From Paenacidovorax monticola (GTDB lineage Bacteria > Pseudomonadota > Gammaproteobacteria > Burkholderiales > Burkholderiaceae_C), in assembly GCF_014489595.1 (NCBI RefSeq), contig NZ_CP060790.1:1426001-1490000 (forward strand): a stretch of DNA of 64,000 bases, read 5' to 3'. The position numbers and the translations under genes were made by a program. The notes under the pieces were generated by a model that searched no databases, was not told the DNA's origin, and was given only the letters and a program-made list of their open reading frames with translations. Below, piece by piece: positions 16,386 to 29,428 of the stretch; positions within the stretch are counted from its first letter, which is position 1; each line of letters opens with the position of its first letter.

Positions 16386-17048
16386 TTACTTGGCGGCGCG
16401 GGTACCGACCACTTCGATTTCCACGCGGCGGTTCTTGGCGCGGCCTTCCTTGGTCTTGTTGTCGGCCACGGGCTGCTTCTCGCCCTTGCCTTCGGTGTAC
16501 ACGCGGTTCTTTTCGATGCCCTTGGAGACCAGGTAGGCCTTCACGGCTTCAGCGCGGCGCACCGACAGCTTCTGGTTGTAGGCATCGCTGCCGACGGAGT
16601 CAGTGTGACCCACGGCGATGATGACTTCCAGGTTCACGTCCTTGACCTTGGAGACCAGGTCGTCCAGCTTGGCCTTGCCTTCGGGCTTCAGGACCGACTT
16701 GTCGAAGTCGAAGAAGGCGTCAGCAGCGTAGGTCACCTTGGTGGCCACGGCAGGAGCGGGAGCGGGAGCAGGTGCGGGAGCAGCGGCGGGAGCCGGAGCA
16801 GCAGCGGGGGCAGGAGCGGCAGCCTTGGGAGCCAGAGCGCCGTCGCAGCCTTCAGCGGCCGTTGCGGGCGTCCAGTTGGCATCGCGCCAGCACAGTTCGT
16901 TGGTGCCGTTCTTCCAGACCAGCTCACCGGTGCCGTTTTGCCAGTTGTCGATGACCTTACCGCCATCGGCAGCCTTCACTTGAGCGCCAGCCGAGGTTGC
17001 GAGCACGGCAGAGGCCAACAACATCGCCACTTTGTTTAGTTTCTTCAT
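16386..17048 (-). CDS. ompA: OmpA-family outer membrane/peptidoglycan-binding protein
   Basis: 220 residues from the ATG at 17048, behind GAGGAG. A signal peptide (about 1-22) is followed by a short Cys-containing region (ELCWRDANW ... EGCDG), an Ala-Pro linker of 40 residues, and an OmpA C-terminal domain (about 105-215) with GHTDSVGSDAYNQKLSVRRAEAV and NRRVEIEV. There is no eight-stranded barrel, so it is a periplasmic or lipoprotein-like anchor to peptidoglycan. Divergent from gyrA; followed by a strong terminator. Confidence 0.9.
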   Translation of the reverse strand: MKKLNKVAMLLASAVLATSAGAQVKAADGGKVIDNWQNGTGELVWKNGTNELCWRDANWTPATAAEGCDGALAPKAAAPAPAAAPAPAAAPAPAPAPAPAVATKVTYAADAFFDFDKSVLKPEGKAKLDDLVSKVKDVNLEVIIAVGHTDSVGSDAYNQKLSVRRAEAVKAYLVSKGIEKNRVYTEGKGEKQPVADNKTKEGRAKNRRVEIEVVGTRAAK

Positions 17049-17275
17049 GGTTCTCCTCTTGGGGAAAAAGCCGCAGCCGCGCTGCGAATCAGGGACGTCG
17101 TCAGTGACCATCACCAAAAACGTTGAAATGATTGTGCCATACGTAACAGGGGAAAACGTCCCTTGAAGGGCCGAGCACCGTAGGACAAAAGCGCATTTGC
17201 CGCGATATGTTGCGCGGTCGCGACACGGTCTTGCCTCTAAAATGGCCCTCCCCTTTGCCGCTTGTGCCGTCCTCC

Positions 17276-20038
<2,763 letters not shown>

Positions 20039-20042
20039 AGCC

Positions 20043-21152
20043 ATGAAACGCCCTTACAACTTTTCCGCTGGACCGGCCGCCATCCCGGCCGAAGTGCTCG
20101 AACAGGCCGCCGCCGAGATGCTCGACTGGCACGGCTGCGGCATGGGCGTGATGGAGATGAGCCACCGGGGCAAGGAATTCATCTCCATCTACGAGCAGGC
20201 CGAGGCCGACCTGCGCGAGCTGCTGGCCGTGCCGCCCGCCTTCAAGATCCTGTTCATGCAGGGCGGCGGCTTGGCCGAGAACGCCATCGTGCCCATGAAC
20301 CTCTCGCGCGCCGGCACCGTGGACATGATCGTCACCGGAAGCTGGAGCCAGAAGTCGCGCAAGGAGGCCCAGAAGTACGCAGCCGAAGTGCGCACCGCCG
20401 CCTCGGGCGAGGACAGCCACTTCACCACCCTGCCCGCACCGCAAACCTGGCAGCTCAGCCGCGGCGCAAGCTACGTGCACCTGTGCAGCAACGAGACCAT
20501 CCACGGCGTGGAATTCCAGGAGCTGCCCGACCTGCGCGCCCTGGGCAGCGACGCGCCGCTCGTGATCGACTTCTCCTCGCACGTCGCCTCGCGGCCCGTG
20601 GACTGGTCGCGCGTGGGCGTGGCCTTCGGCGGCGCGCAGAAGAACCTGGGCCCCGCCGGCCTCACCCTGGTGGTGGTGCGCGAAGACCTGCTGGGCCACG
20701 CGCTGCCCATCTGCCCGAGCGCGTTCGACTACCGTGTCGTGGCCGAGAACCAGTCCATGTTCAACACCCCGCCCACCTGGGGCATCTACATGGCGGGACT
20801 CACCTTCCAGTGGCTCAAGCGCCAGCGCGAGGGCGATGCCACGGGCGTGGCCGCCATGGAGCGGCGCAACATCGCCAAGGCCCGCCTGCTGTACGACACC
20901 ATCGACCAGTCGCAGTTCTACGTGAACAAGGTGACAGCCAACTGCCGCTCGCGCATGAACATCCCCTTCTTCCTGCGCGACGAGTCGCGCAACGACGCCT
21001 TCCTGGCCGGCGCCAAGGCGCGCGGCCTGCTGCAGCTCAAGGGCCACAAGTCCGTGGGCGGCATGCGCGCCAGCCTCTACAACGCCATGCCGATCGAGGG
21101 CGTGCAGGCCCTGGTGGACTACATGCAAGAATTCGAGCGGCAGCACGCCTGA
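20043..21152 (+). CDS. serC: Phosphoserine aminotransferase
   Basis: 369 residues, class V aminotransferase. It opens [13 protein letters not shown], and the PLP lysine is in [11 protein letters not shown] (about 200-210); the C-terminal [16 protein letters not shown] is characteristic. It converts 3-phosphohydroxypyruvate to phosphoserine and takes part in pyridoxal phosphate synthesis. First gene of the serC-pheA-tyrA-aroA/cmk-rpsA cluster; the pheA start lies 24 bp downstream. Confidence 0.96.
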   Translation: MKRPYNFSAGPAAIPAEVLEQAAAEMLDWHGCGMGVMEMSHRGKEFISIYEQAEADLRELLAVPPAFKILFMQGGGLAENAIVPMNLSRAGTVDMIVTGSWSQKSRKEAQKYAAEVRTAASGEDSHFTTLPAPQTWQLSRGASYVHLCSNETIHGVEFQELPDLRALGSDAPLVIDFSSHVASRPVDWSRVGVAFGGAQKNLGPAGLTLVVVREDLLGHALPICPSAFDYRVVAENQSMFNTPPTWGIYMAGLTFQWLKRQREGDATGVAAMERRNIAKARLLYDTIDQSQFYVNKVTANCRSRMNIPFFLRDESRNDAFLAGAKARGLLQLKGHKSVGGMRASLYNAMPIEGVQALVDYMQEFERQHA

Positions 21153-21176
21153 GCCGCGCCCAACCCCCGCCCCGTG

Positions 21177-22273
21177 ATGACTACCCCCAAGCCTCCCCCG
21201 ATCTGGCCAGCCTGCGCGTACAGATCGACAACATCGACCAGCAACTGCTCACCCTCCTGAACCAGCGCGCCCTGGTGGCCGAGCGCGTGGGCGAGGTCAA
21301 GAAACGCGAAGGCACGCCCTTCTTCCGCCCGGACCGCGTGGCCCAGGTCATCGACAAGATCACCAGCGCCAACCCCGGCCCGCTCAAGGGCGCGCACGTG
21401 GCCGCAATCTGGCGCGAGATCATGTCGGCCTGCCTCGCGCTCGAATCGCCCCAGCGCGTGGCCGTGCTCGGCCCCGAGGGCACGTTCTGCGAGCAGGCGG
21501 CCGTCGAGTACTTCGGCGGTGCGGCCGACCTCATGTACTGCGCCAACTTCGACGAGGTGTTCCACGCCACGGCCGCGGGCAGCGCCCAGTACGGCGTAGT
21601 GGGCGTGGAGAACTCCACCGAAGGCGTGGTCACGCGCTCGCTCGATATGTTCCTGCACACGCCCTGCCATGTGGTGGGCGAGGTGAGCCTGCTGATCCGC
21701 CACAACCTGCTGCGCTCGACCCCCTCCGCCGAGGGCATCGAGGTCGTGCTGGCCCATCCCCAGGCACTCGCGCAATGCCAGGCCTGGCTGTCCAAGCACC
21801 TGCCACACGCCGAGCGCCGCCCCGTGTCGAGCAACGCCGAGGGCGCCCGCCTGGCCGCCACCAACCCGGCCTGGGCCGGCATCTCCAGCGAGCGCGCCGC
21901 GCAGCAGTACGGCCTGCACGTGGTGGCCCACGCCATCCAGGACGATGCCTATAACCGTACGCGCTTCGCCGTGATCTGCCTGCCGCACACGCTGGCCACG
22001 CCCGCGCCGTCCGGCCACGACTGCACCAGCCTCATCATCTCCGTGCCCAACCGCCCCGGCGCCGTGCACGACCTGCTCGTGCCGCTCAAGAAGCACGGCG
22101 TGTCCATGACGCGCTTCGAGTCGCGCCCCGCGCGCACGGGCCAGTGGGAGTACTACTTCTACATCGACATCGAAGGCCACCCCGCGCAGGCCAACGTGGC
22201 CAGCGCGCTGGCCGAGCTGCAGTCTCTGTGCGCCTTCTACAAGGTGCTGGGCACCTACCCCGTCGCGTCGTGA
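21177..22273 (+). CDS. pheA: Chorismate mutase / prephenate dehydratase (start frameshifted)
   Basis: An AroQ chorismate mutase domain (LRVQIDNIDQQLLTLLNQRA), a prephenate dehydratase domain with ENSTEGVV and NRTRFAV, and an ACT regulatory domain with the phenylalanine-binding FESRPARTGQWEYYFY. It makes phenylpyruvate from chorismate. The only sensible start is the ATG at 21177, but it is out of frame with the domain by one base. Adding one C to the C5 run at 21184-21188 gives MTTPQASPDLASLRVQID, the expected N-terminus. As the bases stand, the body has no in-frame ATG or GTG before it outside serC. Confidence 0.92.
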
Positions 22274-22282
22274 GGCCCCGCC

Positions 22283-23164
22283 ATGTTTGAACAACTCGGC
22301 CTGATCGGCTGCGGCCTCATGGGCGGCTCGTTCGCCCTGGCCATGAAGAAGGCGGGCCTCGTCAAGCGCGTGGTGGGCTACAGCAAGTCGCCCTCCACCA
22401 CCGACCGCGCGCGCCAGCTCGGCGTGATCGACGTCGAGGCGCCCTCGGCCCTGCTCGCCGTAGCGGGCGCCGACATCGTGCTGCTGGCCGTGCCCGTGGC
22501 CGCCACCGAGTCCACGCTCAAGGCCATCAAGCACCTGGTCACGCCCCAGATGCTCATCATGGACGTGGGCTCCACCAAGGCCGACGTGGTGCAGGCCGCG
22601 CGCCGCGCGCTGCGCGACCAGATGGGCTCCTTCGTGCCCGCGCACCCGATCACGGGACGCGAGGTCTCCGGCGTGGAGCACGCCGACGCCGAGCTCTACA
22701 GCGGCCGCCAGGTCATCCTCACGCCCACGGAGCGCACCCTCACGGCCCACCTGCGCCGCGCGGAAGAACTGTGGACGGCGCTGGGCTGCCGCGTGAGCGG
22801 CATGTCGCCCGAATCGCACGACGCCGCCTTCGCGGCCGTCAGCCACCTGCCCCACCTGCTCGCGTTCGCGATGATCCAGAGCATCACGGGCCAGGAGGAA
22901 TCCGACCACTTCCTCTCGCTCGCCGGCCCGGGCTTTCGCGACTTCACGCGCATCGCCGCGAGCGACCCCAAGATGTGGCGGGACATCCTGCGCGCCAACC
23001 GCGACGAGGTGCTGGCCCAGTCGCGCCACTTCCAGCGCGCGCTGCAGGCCCTCGAACAGGCCATGCAGGCCGAAAGCGACCAGGCCCTCGAAGACATGAT
23101 CACCCTGGCCAGCGAAACCCGCGCCCACTGGCGCATGGGCGCGCAGCGCAGCACCAAGCACTGA
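22283..23164 (+). CDS. tyrA: Prephenate dehydrogenase
   Basis: 293 residues with an N-terminal NAD(P) fold (GLIGCGLMGGSFA, residues 6-18) and the prephenate-site segment HPITGREVSGVEHA with the following SHLPHLLAFA. It oxidatively decarboxylates prephenate for tyrosine synthesis. It lies 9 bp after pheA and 3 bp before aroA; the hisC-type aminotransferase often found between pheA and tyrA in related bacteria is absent. Confidence 0.94.
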   Translation: MFEQLGLIGCGLMGGSFALAMKKAGLVKRVVGYSKSPSTTDRARQLGVIDVEAPSALLAVAGADIVLLAVPVAATESTLKAIKHLVTPQMLIMDVGSTKADVVQAARRALRDQMGSFVPAHPITGREVSGVEHADAELYSGRQVILTPTERTLTAHLRRAEELWTALGCRVSGMSPESHDAAFAAVSHLPHLLAFAMIQSITGQEESDHFLSLAGPGFRDFTRIAASDPKMWRDILRANRDEVLAQSRHFQRALQALEQAMQAESDQALEDMITLASETRAHWRMGAQRSTKH

Positions 23165-23167
23165 TAG

Positions 23168-25201
23168 ATGTACAGCACCGCCTACCTCGACCTGCCCCCC
23201 CTGGAAACCGCCGGCGGCGAAGTGCGCCTGCCCGGCTCCAAGAGCATTTCCAACCGCGTGCTGCTGCTCGCAGCCCTGAGCGAGGGCACGACCGAGGTGC
23301 ACGACCTGCTCGCCTCGGACGACACGCGCGTGATGCTCGACGGGCTGCGCGCCATCGGCTGCGCCGTCGATGAATCCGGGGGCAGCACCGTGCGCATCAC
23401 GGGCCTGGGCCGCTCCGCGCCGCGCTCGCCCGCCAAGCTCTTCCTCGGCAACGCGGGCACGGCCATGCGCCCGCTCACGGCGGCGCTCACGCTGCTGGGC
23501 GGCGAGTTCGAACTCTCGGGCGTGCCGCGCATGCACGAGCGCCCCATCGGCGACCTGGTCGACGCGCTGCGCCAGCTCGGCTGCCGCATCGACTACCTGG
23601 GCAACGAGGGCTTTCCGCCGCTGCGCATCGCCCATGCCGACGGCCTGCCGCCGCTGGCGCTGCAGGCGCCCATCCGCGTGCGCGGCGACGTGTCGAGCCA
23701 GTTCCTCACGGCCCTGCTCATGGCGCTACCGCTCGTGGCGCAGACGCAGGACGTGGTCATCGAAGTGGTGGGCGAACTCATCTCCAAGCCCTATATCCAC
23801 ATCACCCTGGCCCTGCTCGCGCGCTTCGGCATCGACGTGCGGCACGAGCAGTGGCAGCGCTTCACCATCCCGGCGGGCAGCCGCTACCGCTCGCCCGGCA
23901 GCATCCATGTCGAGGCCGACGCCTCGTCCGCCAGCTACTTCATCGCGCTGGGCGCCCTGGCGGCGCCGGCGAGCAACCACAACGGCATCAAGATCCTCGG
24001 CGTGGGGCTGGACTCGATCCAGGGCGACATCCGCTTCGTGGAAGCCGCCCGCGCCATGGGCGCGCAGATCACGGGCGGCCCCAACTGGCTGCGCATCGAG
24101 CGCGGCGCCTGGCCGCTGAAGGCCATCGACCTCGACTGCAACCACATCCCCGACGCCGCCATGACGCTGGCCGCCATGGCGCTGTATGCCGAGGGCACCA
24201 CGGTGCTGCGCAACATCGCGAGCTGGCGCGTGAAGGAGACCGACCGCCTCGCGGCCATGGCCATCGAGCTGCGCAAGCTCGGCGCCACGGTGGACGAAGG
24301 CGCGGACTTCCTGCGCGTCACGCCGCCAGCCGACGCTGCCGCCTGGCGCGCGGCCAGCATCCACACCTACGACGACCACCGCGTCGCCATGTGCTTCTCG
24401 CTCGCGGCTTTCAACCCGGCGCGCCTGCCCGTACGCATCGAAGACCCCAAGTGCGTGGCCAAGACCTTCCCCCAGTACTTCGAGGCGCTGTTCTCGGTCG
24501 CCCAGACGGCGGTGCGCCACATCCCCGTGCTGTGCATCGACGGCCCCACGGCCTCAGGCAAGGGCACGCTGGCCGCCGCCGTGGCCGAGCGCCTGGGCTA
24601 CGGCCTGCTCGACTCGGGCGTGCTCTACCGCGCCACGGCCCTGGCGGCCACGCGCGCGGGCCTGGCAATCTCCCCCGGGAACGAGGGCGCCATCGCCGAC
24701 CTCGCGCGCACCCTGCCCGTGCGCTTCGAGGGCGGGAGCATCTGGCTGGGCGACAGCGACGTGAGCGAAGCCATCCGCACCGAGGAGGCTGGCATGAACG
24801 CATCGAGCGTGTCCGCCCTGCCCGCCGTGCGCCAGGCCCTGGTGGCGCTGCAGCACGGCTTCCAGCGCCTACCGGGGCTGGTGGCCGACGGGCGCGACAT
24901 GGGCACGGTGATCTTCCCCGCCGCGCCGCTCAAGGTCTATTTGACGGCCAGCGCCGCCTGCCGCGCCGAGCGCCGCTATAAACAATTGATTTCAAAGGGA
25001 ATTTCGGCTAATATTGACGATCTGCGCGCAGACCTCGAAGCGCGCGACGCGCGGGACCAGTCCCGTGCCGTTGCGCCCCTCAAGCCTGCGCAGGACGCCC
25101 TGGTGCTGGACAACTCCCTGCTGACGATCGATGAAGCCGTCAGCCAGGTGATTGCCTGGTGGCAGGAGCGACAGCCCTTCGCGCCCGGCGCGCAGGGTTG
25201 A
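23168..25201 (+). CDS. aroA: Fused EPSP synthase - cytidylate kinase
   Basis: A 677-residue bifunctional protein. Residues 1 to about 440 are EPSP synthase ([20 protein letters not shown] near the N-terminus, [13 protein letters not shown], and the [15 protein letters not shown] segment). From about 455 a complete Cmk follows, with P-loop GPTASGKGT at about 459-467 and [19 protein letters not shown]. The first makes 5-enolpyruvylshikimate 3-phosphate; the second phosphorylates CMP and dCMP. The fusion is known in Comamonadaceae; elsewhere aroA and cmk are adjacent separate genes. A drop in GC content near 24975-25015 falls in the Cmk part without breaking the frame. Confidence 0.95.
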   Translation: MYSTAYLDLPPLETAGGEVRLPGSKSISNRVLLLAALSEGTTEVHDLLASDDTRVMLDGLRAIGCAVDESGGSTVRITGLGRSAPRSPAKLFLGNAGTAMRPLTAALTLLGGEFELSGVPRMHERPIGDLVDALRQLGCRIDYLGNEGFPPLRIAHADGLPPLALQAPIRVRGDVSSQFLTALLMALPLVAQTQDVVIEVVGELISKPYIHITLALLARFGIDVRHEQWQRFTIPAGSRYRSPGSIHVEADASSASYFIALGALAAPASNHNGIKILGVGLDSIQGDIRFVEAARAMGAQITGGPNWLRIERGAWPLKAIDLDCNHIPDAAMTLAAMALYAEGTTVLRNIASWRVKETDRLAAMAIELRKLGATVDEGADFLRVTPPADAAAWRAASIHTYDDHRVAMCFSLAAFNPARLPVRIEDPKCVAKTFPQYFEALFSVAQTAVRHIPVLCIDGPTASGKGTLAAAVAERLGYGLLDSGVLYRATALAATRAGLAISPGNEGAIADLARTLPVRFEGGSIWLGDSDVSEAIRTEEAGMNASSVSALPAVRQALVALQHGFQRLPGLVADGRDMGTVIFPAAPLKVYLTASAACRAERRYKQLISKGISANIDDLRADLEARDARDQSRAVAPLKPAQDALVLDNSLLTIDEAVSQVIAWWQERQPFAPGAQG

Positions 25202-25354
25202 ACCGGGCCCACGCCGCCCCCGCCGCGCAGCAGCGCACGGTGGCGTGGTTTATCCACCTTAACCCGCGGCACCTGCCGCAACAGCCTCCGCAGACAGCCA
25301 TAGAAACGGTCGCAATGGTGCGATCGGAAACCTGTTTCGCGAGCAAGGAAAATC

Positions 25355-27040
25355 ATGTCTGAATCTTTTGCCGCCCTTTTTGAAGAATCGCTGCAGCGCA
25401 CCGAAATGCGCCCTGGCGAGGTCATCACCGCCGAAGTCGTGCGCGTCGAGCACAACTTCGTCGTCGTGAACGCCGGTCTCAAGTCCGAAGCCTACGTGCC
25501 GATCGACGAGTTCAAGAATGACCAGGGCGAGATCGAAGTCCAAGTGGGCGACTTCGTGTCCGTGGCCATCGGCTCCATCGAAAACGGCTACGGCGACACC
25601 ATCCTGTCGCGCGACACCGCCAAGCGCCTGGCCTCCTGGCTGGCCCTGGAAAAGGCTCTGGAATCCGGCGAATTCGTCACCGGCACGACCAGCGGCAAGG
25701 TCAAGGGCGGCCTGACGGTGCTGGTCAACGGCATCCGCGCCTTCCTGCCTGGCTCGCTGATCGATACCCGTCCGATCAAGGACCTGACCCCCTACGAGAA
25801 CAAGACCCTGGAATTCAAGGTCATCAAGCTCGACCGCAAGCGCAACAACGTGGTGCTGAGCCGCCGCGCCGTGGTGGAAGCCTCCATGGGCGAAGAGCGC
25901 GCCAAGCTGATGGAAACCCTGAAGGAAGGCTCCATCGTGCAGGGTGTGGTCAAGAACATCACCGAATACGGTGCATTCGTGGACCTGGGTGGCATCGACG
26001 GCCTGCTGCACATCACCGACATGGCATGGCGCCGCGTGCGTCACCCCAGCGAAGTGGTCACGGCCGGCCAGGAAATCACCGCCAAGATCCTCAAGTTCGA
26101 CACCGAAAAGAACCGCGTGTCCCTGGGCCTCAAGCAGATGGGCGACGACCCCTGGATGGGCGTCAACCGCCGCTACCCCTCGGGTACCCGCCTGTTCGGC
26201 AAGGTCACGAACATTGCCGACTACGGCGCGTTCGTGGAACTCGAGCCCGGCATCGAAGGCCTGGTGCACGTCTCCGAAATGGACTGGACCAACAAGAACA
26301 TCGCCCCCAGCAAGCTGGTCTCCCTGGGTGACGAAGTCGAAGTCATGGTCCTGGAAATCGACGAAGACAAGCGCCGCATCAGCCTGGGCATGAAGCAGTG
26401 CAAGGCCAACCCCTGGCAAGAGTTCGCGCAGAACACCAAGCGCGGCGACCGCGTCAAGGGCCCGATCAAGTCGATCACCGACTTCGGCGTGTTCGTGGGC
26501 CTGGCTGCCGGCATCGACGGCCTGGTGCACCTGTCCGACCTGTCCTGGAACGAGCCCGGCGAAGCCGCCGTGCGCAACTACAAGAAGGGCCAGGAAGTCG
26601 AAGCGATCGTGCTGGCCGTGGACGTGGACCGCGAGCGCATCTCGCTGGGCATCAAGCAACTCGACGGCGACCCGTTCACCACCTTCGTGACGGTGAACGA
26701 CAAGGGCCAGACGGTGACCGGCAAGGTCAAGACCGTGGACGCCCGTGGCGCCGAGATCGACCTGGGCGAAGACATCGTGGGCTACCTGCGCGCTTCGGAA
26801 ATCTCCCGCGACCGCGTGGAAGATGCCCGCAACGTGCTCAAGGAAGGCGACGAAGTCACGGCCGTGGTGGTGAACGTGGATCGCAAGACCCGCAACATCC
26901 AGCTGTCGATCAAGGCCAAGGACGCCGCCGACCAGCAGGAAGCCATGGCTTCCCTGAGCCAGCAGTCGGCCCGCGAAAGCGCCGGCACGACCAGCCTGGG
27001 CGCCCTGCTGCGCGCCAAGCTGGACAGCTCGGAGAAGTAA
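25355..27040 (+). CDS. rpsA: 30S ribosomal protein S1
   Basis: 561 residues with six S1 OB-fold repeats. Repeats 3-6 are clearest, with motifs such as [39 protein letters not shown] and [20 protein letters not shown]. It binds mRNA and docks it on the 30S subunit. Directly after cmk, as in most proteobacteria. The 153-bp leader probably carries the autoregulatory region known for S1, but I see no defining motif. Confidence 0.97.
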   Translation: MSESFAALFEESLQRTEMRPGEVITAEVVRVEHNFVVVNAGLKSEAYVPIDEFKNDQGEIEVQVGDFVSVAIGSIENGYGDTILSRDTAKRLASWLALEKALESGEFVTGTTSGKVKGGLTVLVNGIRAFLPGSLIDTRPIKDLTPYENKTLEFKVIKLDRKRNNVVLSRRAVVEASMGEERAKLMETLKEGSIVQGVVKNITEYGAFVDLGGIDGLLHITDMAWRRVRHPSEVVTAGQEITAKILKFDTEKNRVSLGLKQMGDDPWMGVNRRYPSGTRLFGKVTNIADYGAFVELEPGIEGLVHVSEMDWTNKNIAPSKLVSLGDEVEVMVLEIDEDKRRISLGMKQCKANPWQEFAQNTKRGDRVKGPIKSITDFGVFVGLAAGIDGLVHLSDLSWNEPGEAAVRNYKKGQEVEAIVLAVDVDRERISLGIKQLDGDPFTTFVTVNDKGQTVTGKVKTVDARGAEIDLGEDIVGYLRASEISRDRVEDARNVLKEGDEVTAVVVNVDRKTRNIQLSIKAKDAADQQEAMASLSQQSARESAGTTSLGALLRAKLDSSEK

Positions 27041-27074
27041 AGTGCTCCATGGCCGTTGAGAAATGGCCATGACC

Positions 27075-27114
27075 GGCGGGCGCCCAGGGCATCCTGAGCG
27101 CCCGCCTCTCTTTG
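27075..27114 (+). terminator. rpsA terminator
   Basis: Arms GGCGGGCGC (27075-27083) and GCGCCCGCC (27098-27106) followed by TCTCTTTG. The loop is 14 bp and the T run is weak, so some transcription into ihfB is likely. Confidence 0.5.
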
Positions 27115-27138
27115 TCCCCCCGCGTTTCCTGACCTGCC

Positions 27139-27465
27139 ATGACCCGATCCGACCTTGTTGAAGAACTGGCCGCCCGTTTCAGCCAGCTCACGCACCGCGA
27201 TGCCGAATACGCCGTCAAGACTATCCTGGACGCCGTGGGCGATGCCCTCGTGCGCGGTCACCGCATCGAGATCCGCGGCTTTGGCAGCTTCTCGGTCAAC
27301 CGCCGCCCTCCGCGCATGGGCCGCAACCCGCGCAGCGGCGAAGCCGTGGCGATCCCCGAAAAGCGCGTGCCCCACTTCAAGCCCGGCAAGGCCCTGCGCG
27401 AAGCCGTGGACCAGCGCACCGCAGAACTGGGCGTGGGCGGCGAGCTGCCGCAGCGCCAGGCCTGA
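27139..27465 (+). CDS. ihfB: Integration host factor subunit beta
   Basis: 108 residues of the HU/IHF family: [27 protein letters not shown] and the DNA-intercalating arm [24 protein letters not shown] with the tip proline in RNPRSGE. With IhfA it bends DNA at specific sites. The order rpsA-ihfB is conserved in proteobacteria and favours the beta subunit over HU or IhfA. The C-terminal tail after about residue 94 ([13 protein letters not shown]) is slightly longer than usual. Confidence 0.94.
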   Translation: MTRSDLVEELAARFSQLTHRDAEYAVKTILDAVGDALVRGHRIEIRGFGSFSVNRRPPRMGRNPRSGEAVAIPEKRVPHFKPGKALREAVDQRTAELGVGGELPQRQA

Positions 27466-27524
27466 CGCGTACGCCCTGCGCAGGGGCTACACGCCCTAGA
27501 ATTCCCCCACCACCGGGGAGACGC

Positions 27525-27836
27525 ATGAAATACCTCCTGTGGCTGCTCAAGGCAGCCATTTTTTTCACCCTTTTCGCCTTCGCGCTGAACAACCAGCAGG
27601 ACGCCACCGTGCACTTCTTCTTTGGCACGCAGTGGCGCGCGCCGCTCGTGCTGGTGGTGCTGTCGGCCTTCGCGCTGGGCGTGGCGATTGGCGCCCTGGG
27701 CATGGTGCCGCGCTGGTGGCGCCACCGCAGCGCCGCGCGCCGCGCCCAGGCTGCGGCAGCGCAGCCCCCTGCCCCGCCCGCGCCCGCCCCCGCAGCCCCC
27801 ATCGAAGCCAACGAGCCCCCTATCCATGGAATTTGA
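27525..27836 (+). CDS. lapA: Lipopolysaccharide assembly protein A
   Basis: 103 residues with two membrane helices (about 6-24 and 42-62), the motif FALNNQQDATVHFFFG between them, and a Pro/Ala-rich cytoplasmic tail. This is the DUF1049/LapA form. With LapB it regulates LpxC turnover by FtsH. Overlaps lapB by 11 bp, so the two are translationally coupled, as in E. coli yciS-yciM. Confidence 0.85.
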   Translation: MKYLLWLLKAAIFFTLFAFALNNQQDATVHFFFGTQWRAPLVLVVLSAFALGVAIGALGMVPRWWRHRSAARRAQAAAAQPPAPPAPAPAAPIEANEPPIHGI

Positions 27837-28983
27837 CCTGAGCTGGATCCTGCTGGGCCTGCCCCTCGCCTTCGTGCTGGGCTGGCTGGCCTCGCGCTTC
27901 GACCTGCGCCAGCTGCGCGCCGAGAACCGCCAGGCCCCCAAGGCCTACTTCAAGGGGCTGAACTTCCTGCTCAACGAGCAACAGGACAAGGCCATCGACG
28001 CCTTCATCGAGGCCGTGCAGAACGACCCCGACACCTCCGAGCTGCACTTCGCGCTGGGCAACCTGTTCCGCCGCCGCGGCGAATACAACCGCGCCGTGCG
28101 CGTGCACGAGCACCTGCTCTCGCGCGGCGACCTGGGCCCCGCCGACCGCGACCGCGCCCAGCATGCGCTGGCGCTCGATTTCCTCAAGGCCGGGCTGCTC
28201 GACCGCGCCGAGGAAGCCCTCAAACCCCTGGAAGGCACGGCCTTCGAGAGCGAGGCGCGCCTGGCTCTGCTGGCCATCTACGAACGCTCGCGCGACTGGC
28301 CCCAGGCCGCCGCCATCACCCGCAAGATGCAGGCCTCCGGCCAGGGCGACTTCAGCGCGCGCCAGGCCCACTACCTGTGCGAGCAGGCCACGGCCGCCAG
28401 CGCGCAGGGCGACGAAGCCACGGCCCACACGCGCCTGACCGAGGCCATGGCCGCAGCCCCCCAGGCCCCGCGCCCCCGCATCGAGCTGGCGCGCCAGCAG
28501 CACCGCCAGGGCCAGCCCGGCGCCGCCGTGGACACCCTGGCCACGCTCGCGGCACAGGCGCCCGGCGCGCTGCCGCTGGCCACCCCCCTGCTCATCGAGG
28601 CCGCCGCCGCCGCCGGGCGCAGCGCCGAGGCCCTGGCCCTGCTGGGCCGGCACTACGAGCAGATGCCCTCGCTGGACCTGCTCGAAGGCCTGGTGGCGCT
28701 GGACCGCGCCAGCGGCGATGCCACACGCCCCGGCCGCAACCGCTACGTGGAACACCTGGCCAAGGAGCCCTCCCTGGTCGCCGCCACGCAGTGGCTGGCC
28801 ACCGAACAGCTGGAGCACGAGCAGTTCCATCCCCAGATCCAGCGCGCGCTCGACCAGGCCGCACGGCCGCTCATGCGCTACCGCTGCGCGGCCTGCGGCT
28901 TCGAGGCGCGCCAGCATTTCTGGCAATGCCCGGGCTGCCAGACCTGGGACAGCTACCCGGCGCGCCGCGTCGAAGAGCTGTAG
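27826..28983 (+). CDS. lapB: Lipopolysaccharide assembly protein B
   Basis: 385 residues: an N-terminal membrane anchor (WILLGLPLAFVLGWLASRFD), a row of TPR repeats beginning at AYFKGLNFLLNEQQDKAIDAFIEAV, and a C-terminal rubredoxin-like metal domain CAACGFEARQHFWQCPGCQTWDSYP (paired CxxC). LapB recruits LpxC to FtsH for degradation and coordinates LPS synthesis. The gene follows lapA and precedes a ComEA-like gene. Confidence 0.93.
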   Translation: MEFDLSWILLGLPLAFVLGWLASRFDLRQLRAENRQAPKAYFKGLNFLLNEQQDKAIDAFIEAVQNDPDTSELHFALGNLFRRRGEYNRAVRVHEHLLSRGDLGPADRDRAQHALALDFLKAGLLDRAEEALKPLEGTAFESEARLALLAIYERSRDWPQAAAITRKMQASGQGDFSARQAHYLCEQATAASAQGDEATAHTRLTEAMAAAPQAPRPRIELARQQHRQGQPGAAVDTLATLAAQAPGALPLATPLLIEAAAAAGRSAEALALLGRHYEQMPSLDLLEGLVALDRASGDATRPGRNRYVEHLAKEPSLVAATQWLATEQLEHEQFHPQIQRALDQAARPLMRYRCAACGFEARQHFWQCPGCQTWDSYPARRVEEL

Positions 28984-29004
28984 CCCCTCGTGGCAAGGAG
29001 CCCC

Positions 29005-29322
29005 ATGCGCCTGCGCACCGCCCTGATCGCTGCCGCCATGGCGGCCTGCCTGTCGGGCCCCGCTGGCGCCGCCGACGCCGCCGTGGAGGCCAACCGGGCC
29101 AGCGAGGCGCAGCTCGACGGCGTGCGCGGCATCGGCCCCGGCTTGTCGTCGCGCATCATCGCGGCGCGGCAGCAGGCACCGTTCCGCGACTGGGACGACT
29201 TCATCGCCCGTGTGTCCGGCGTGGGCCGCCCGCGCGCCGCCCGGCTGTCGGCCGAAGGTCTCACGGTGGCAGACCAGCCCTACGGCTCCCCCGCCAAGGC
29301 GGCCTCTTCGGCTGCGCACTAG
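29005..29322 (+). CDS. ComEA-like helix-hairpin-helix DNA-binding protein
   Basis: 105 residues: a signal peptide (about 1-22), then two helix-hairpin-helix units (VEANRASEAQLDGVRGIGPGLSSRIIAAR and FRDWDDFIARVSGVGRPRAARL). The start at 29005 is preceded by AAGGAG. Periplasmic HhH proteins of this size bind incoming DNA in natural transformation (ComEA), so a part in DNA uptake is likely but not proven; the usual second half of ComEA is short here. It is the last gene of the ihfB-lapAB run. Confidence 0.8.
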   Translation: MRLRTALIAAAMAACLSGPAGAADAAVEANRASEAQLDGVRGIGPGLSSRIIAARQQAPFRDWDDFIARVSGVGRPRAARLSAEGLTVADQPYGSPAKAASSAAH

Positions 29323-29428
29323 GCCTCGGGAAGGCCCGGCATTCGCATCTCGGCAATAGCCAATGCCGTAGTGTTGCTCAGGTTTTCATAGCGGCCCGCC
29401 GGGGGCTTGCCCGTAGAATGGGCCGCAC

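Noticed and set aside
21119..23635. 838-codon minus-strand frame across pheA, tyrA and the start of aroA
   Set aside because: Spans several real genes on the other strand, and its composition is typical of a shadow frame.
24976..25015. AT-rich patch in cmk taken as an inserted dispersed repeat
   Set aside because: The patch is translated in frame as ordinary Cmk sequence ([26 protein letters not shown]), so it is coding.
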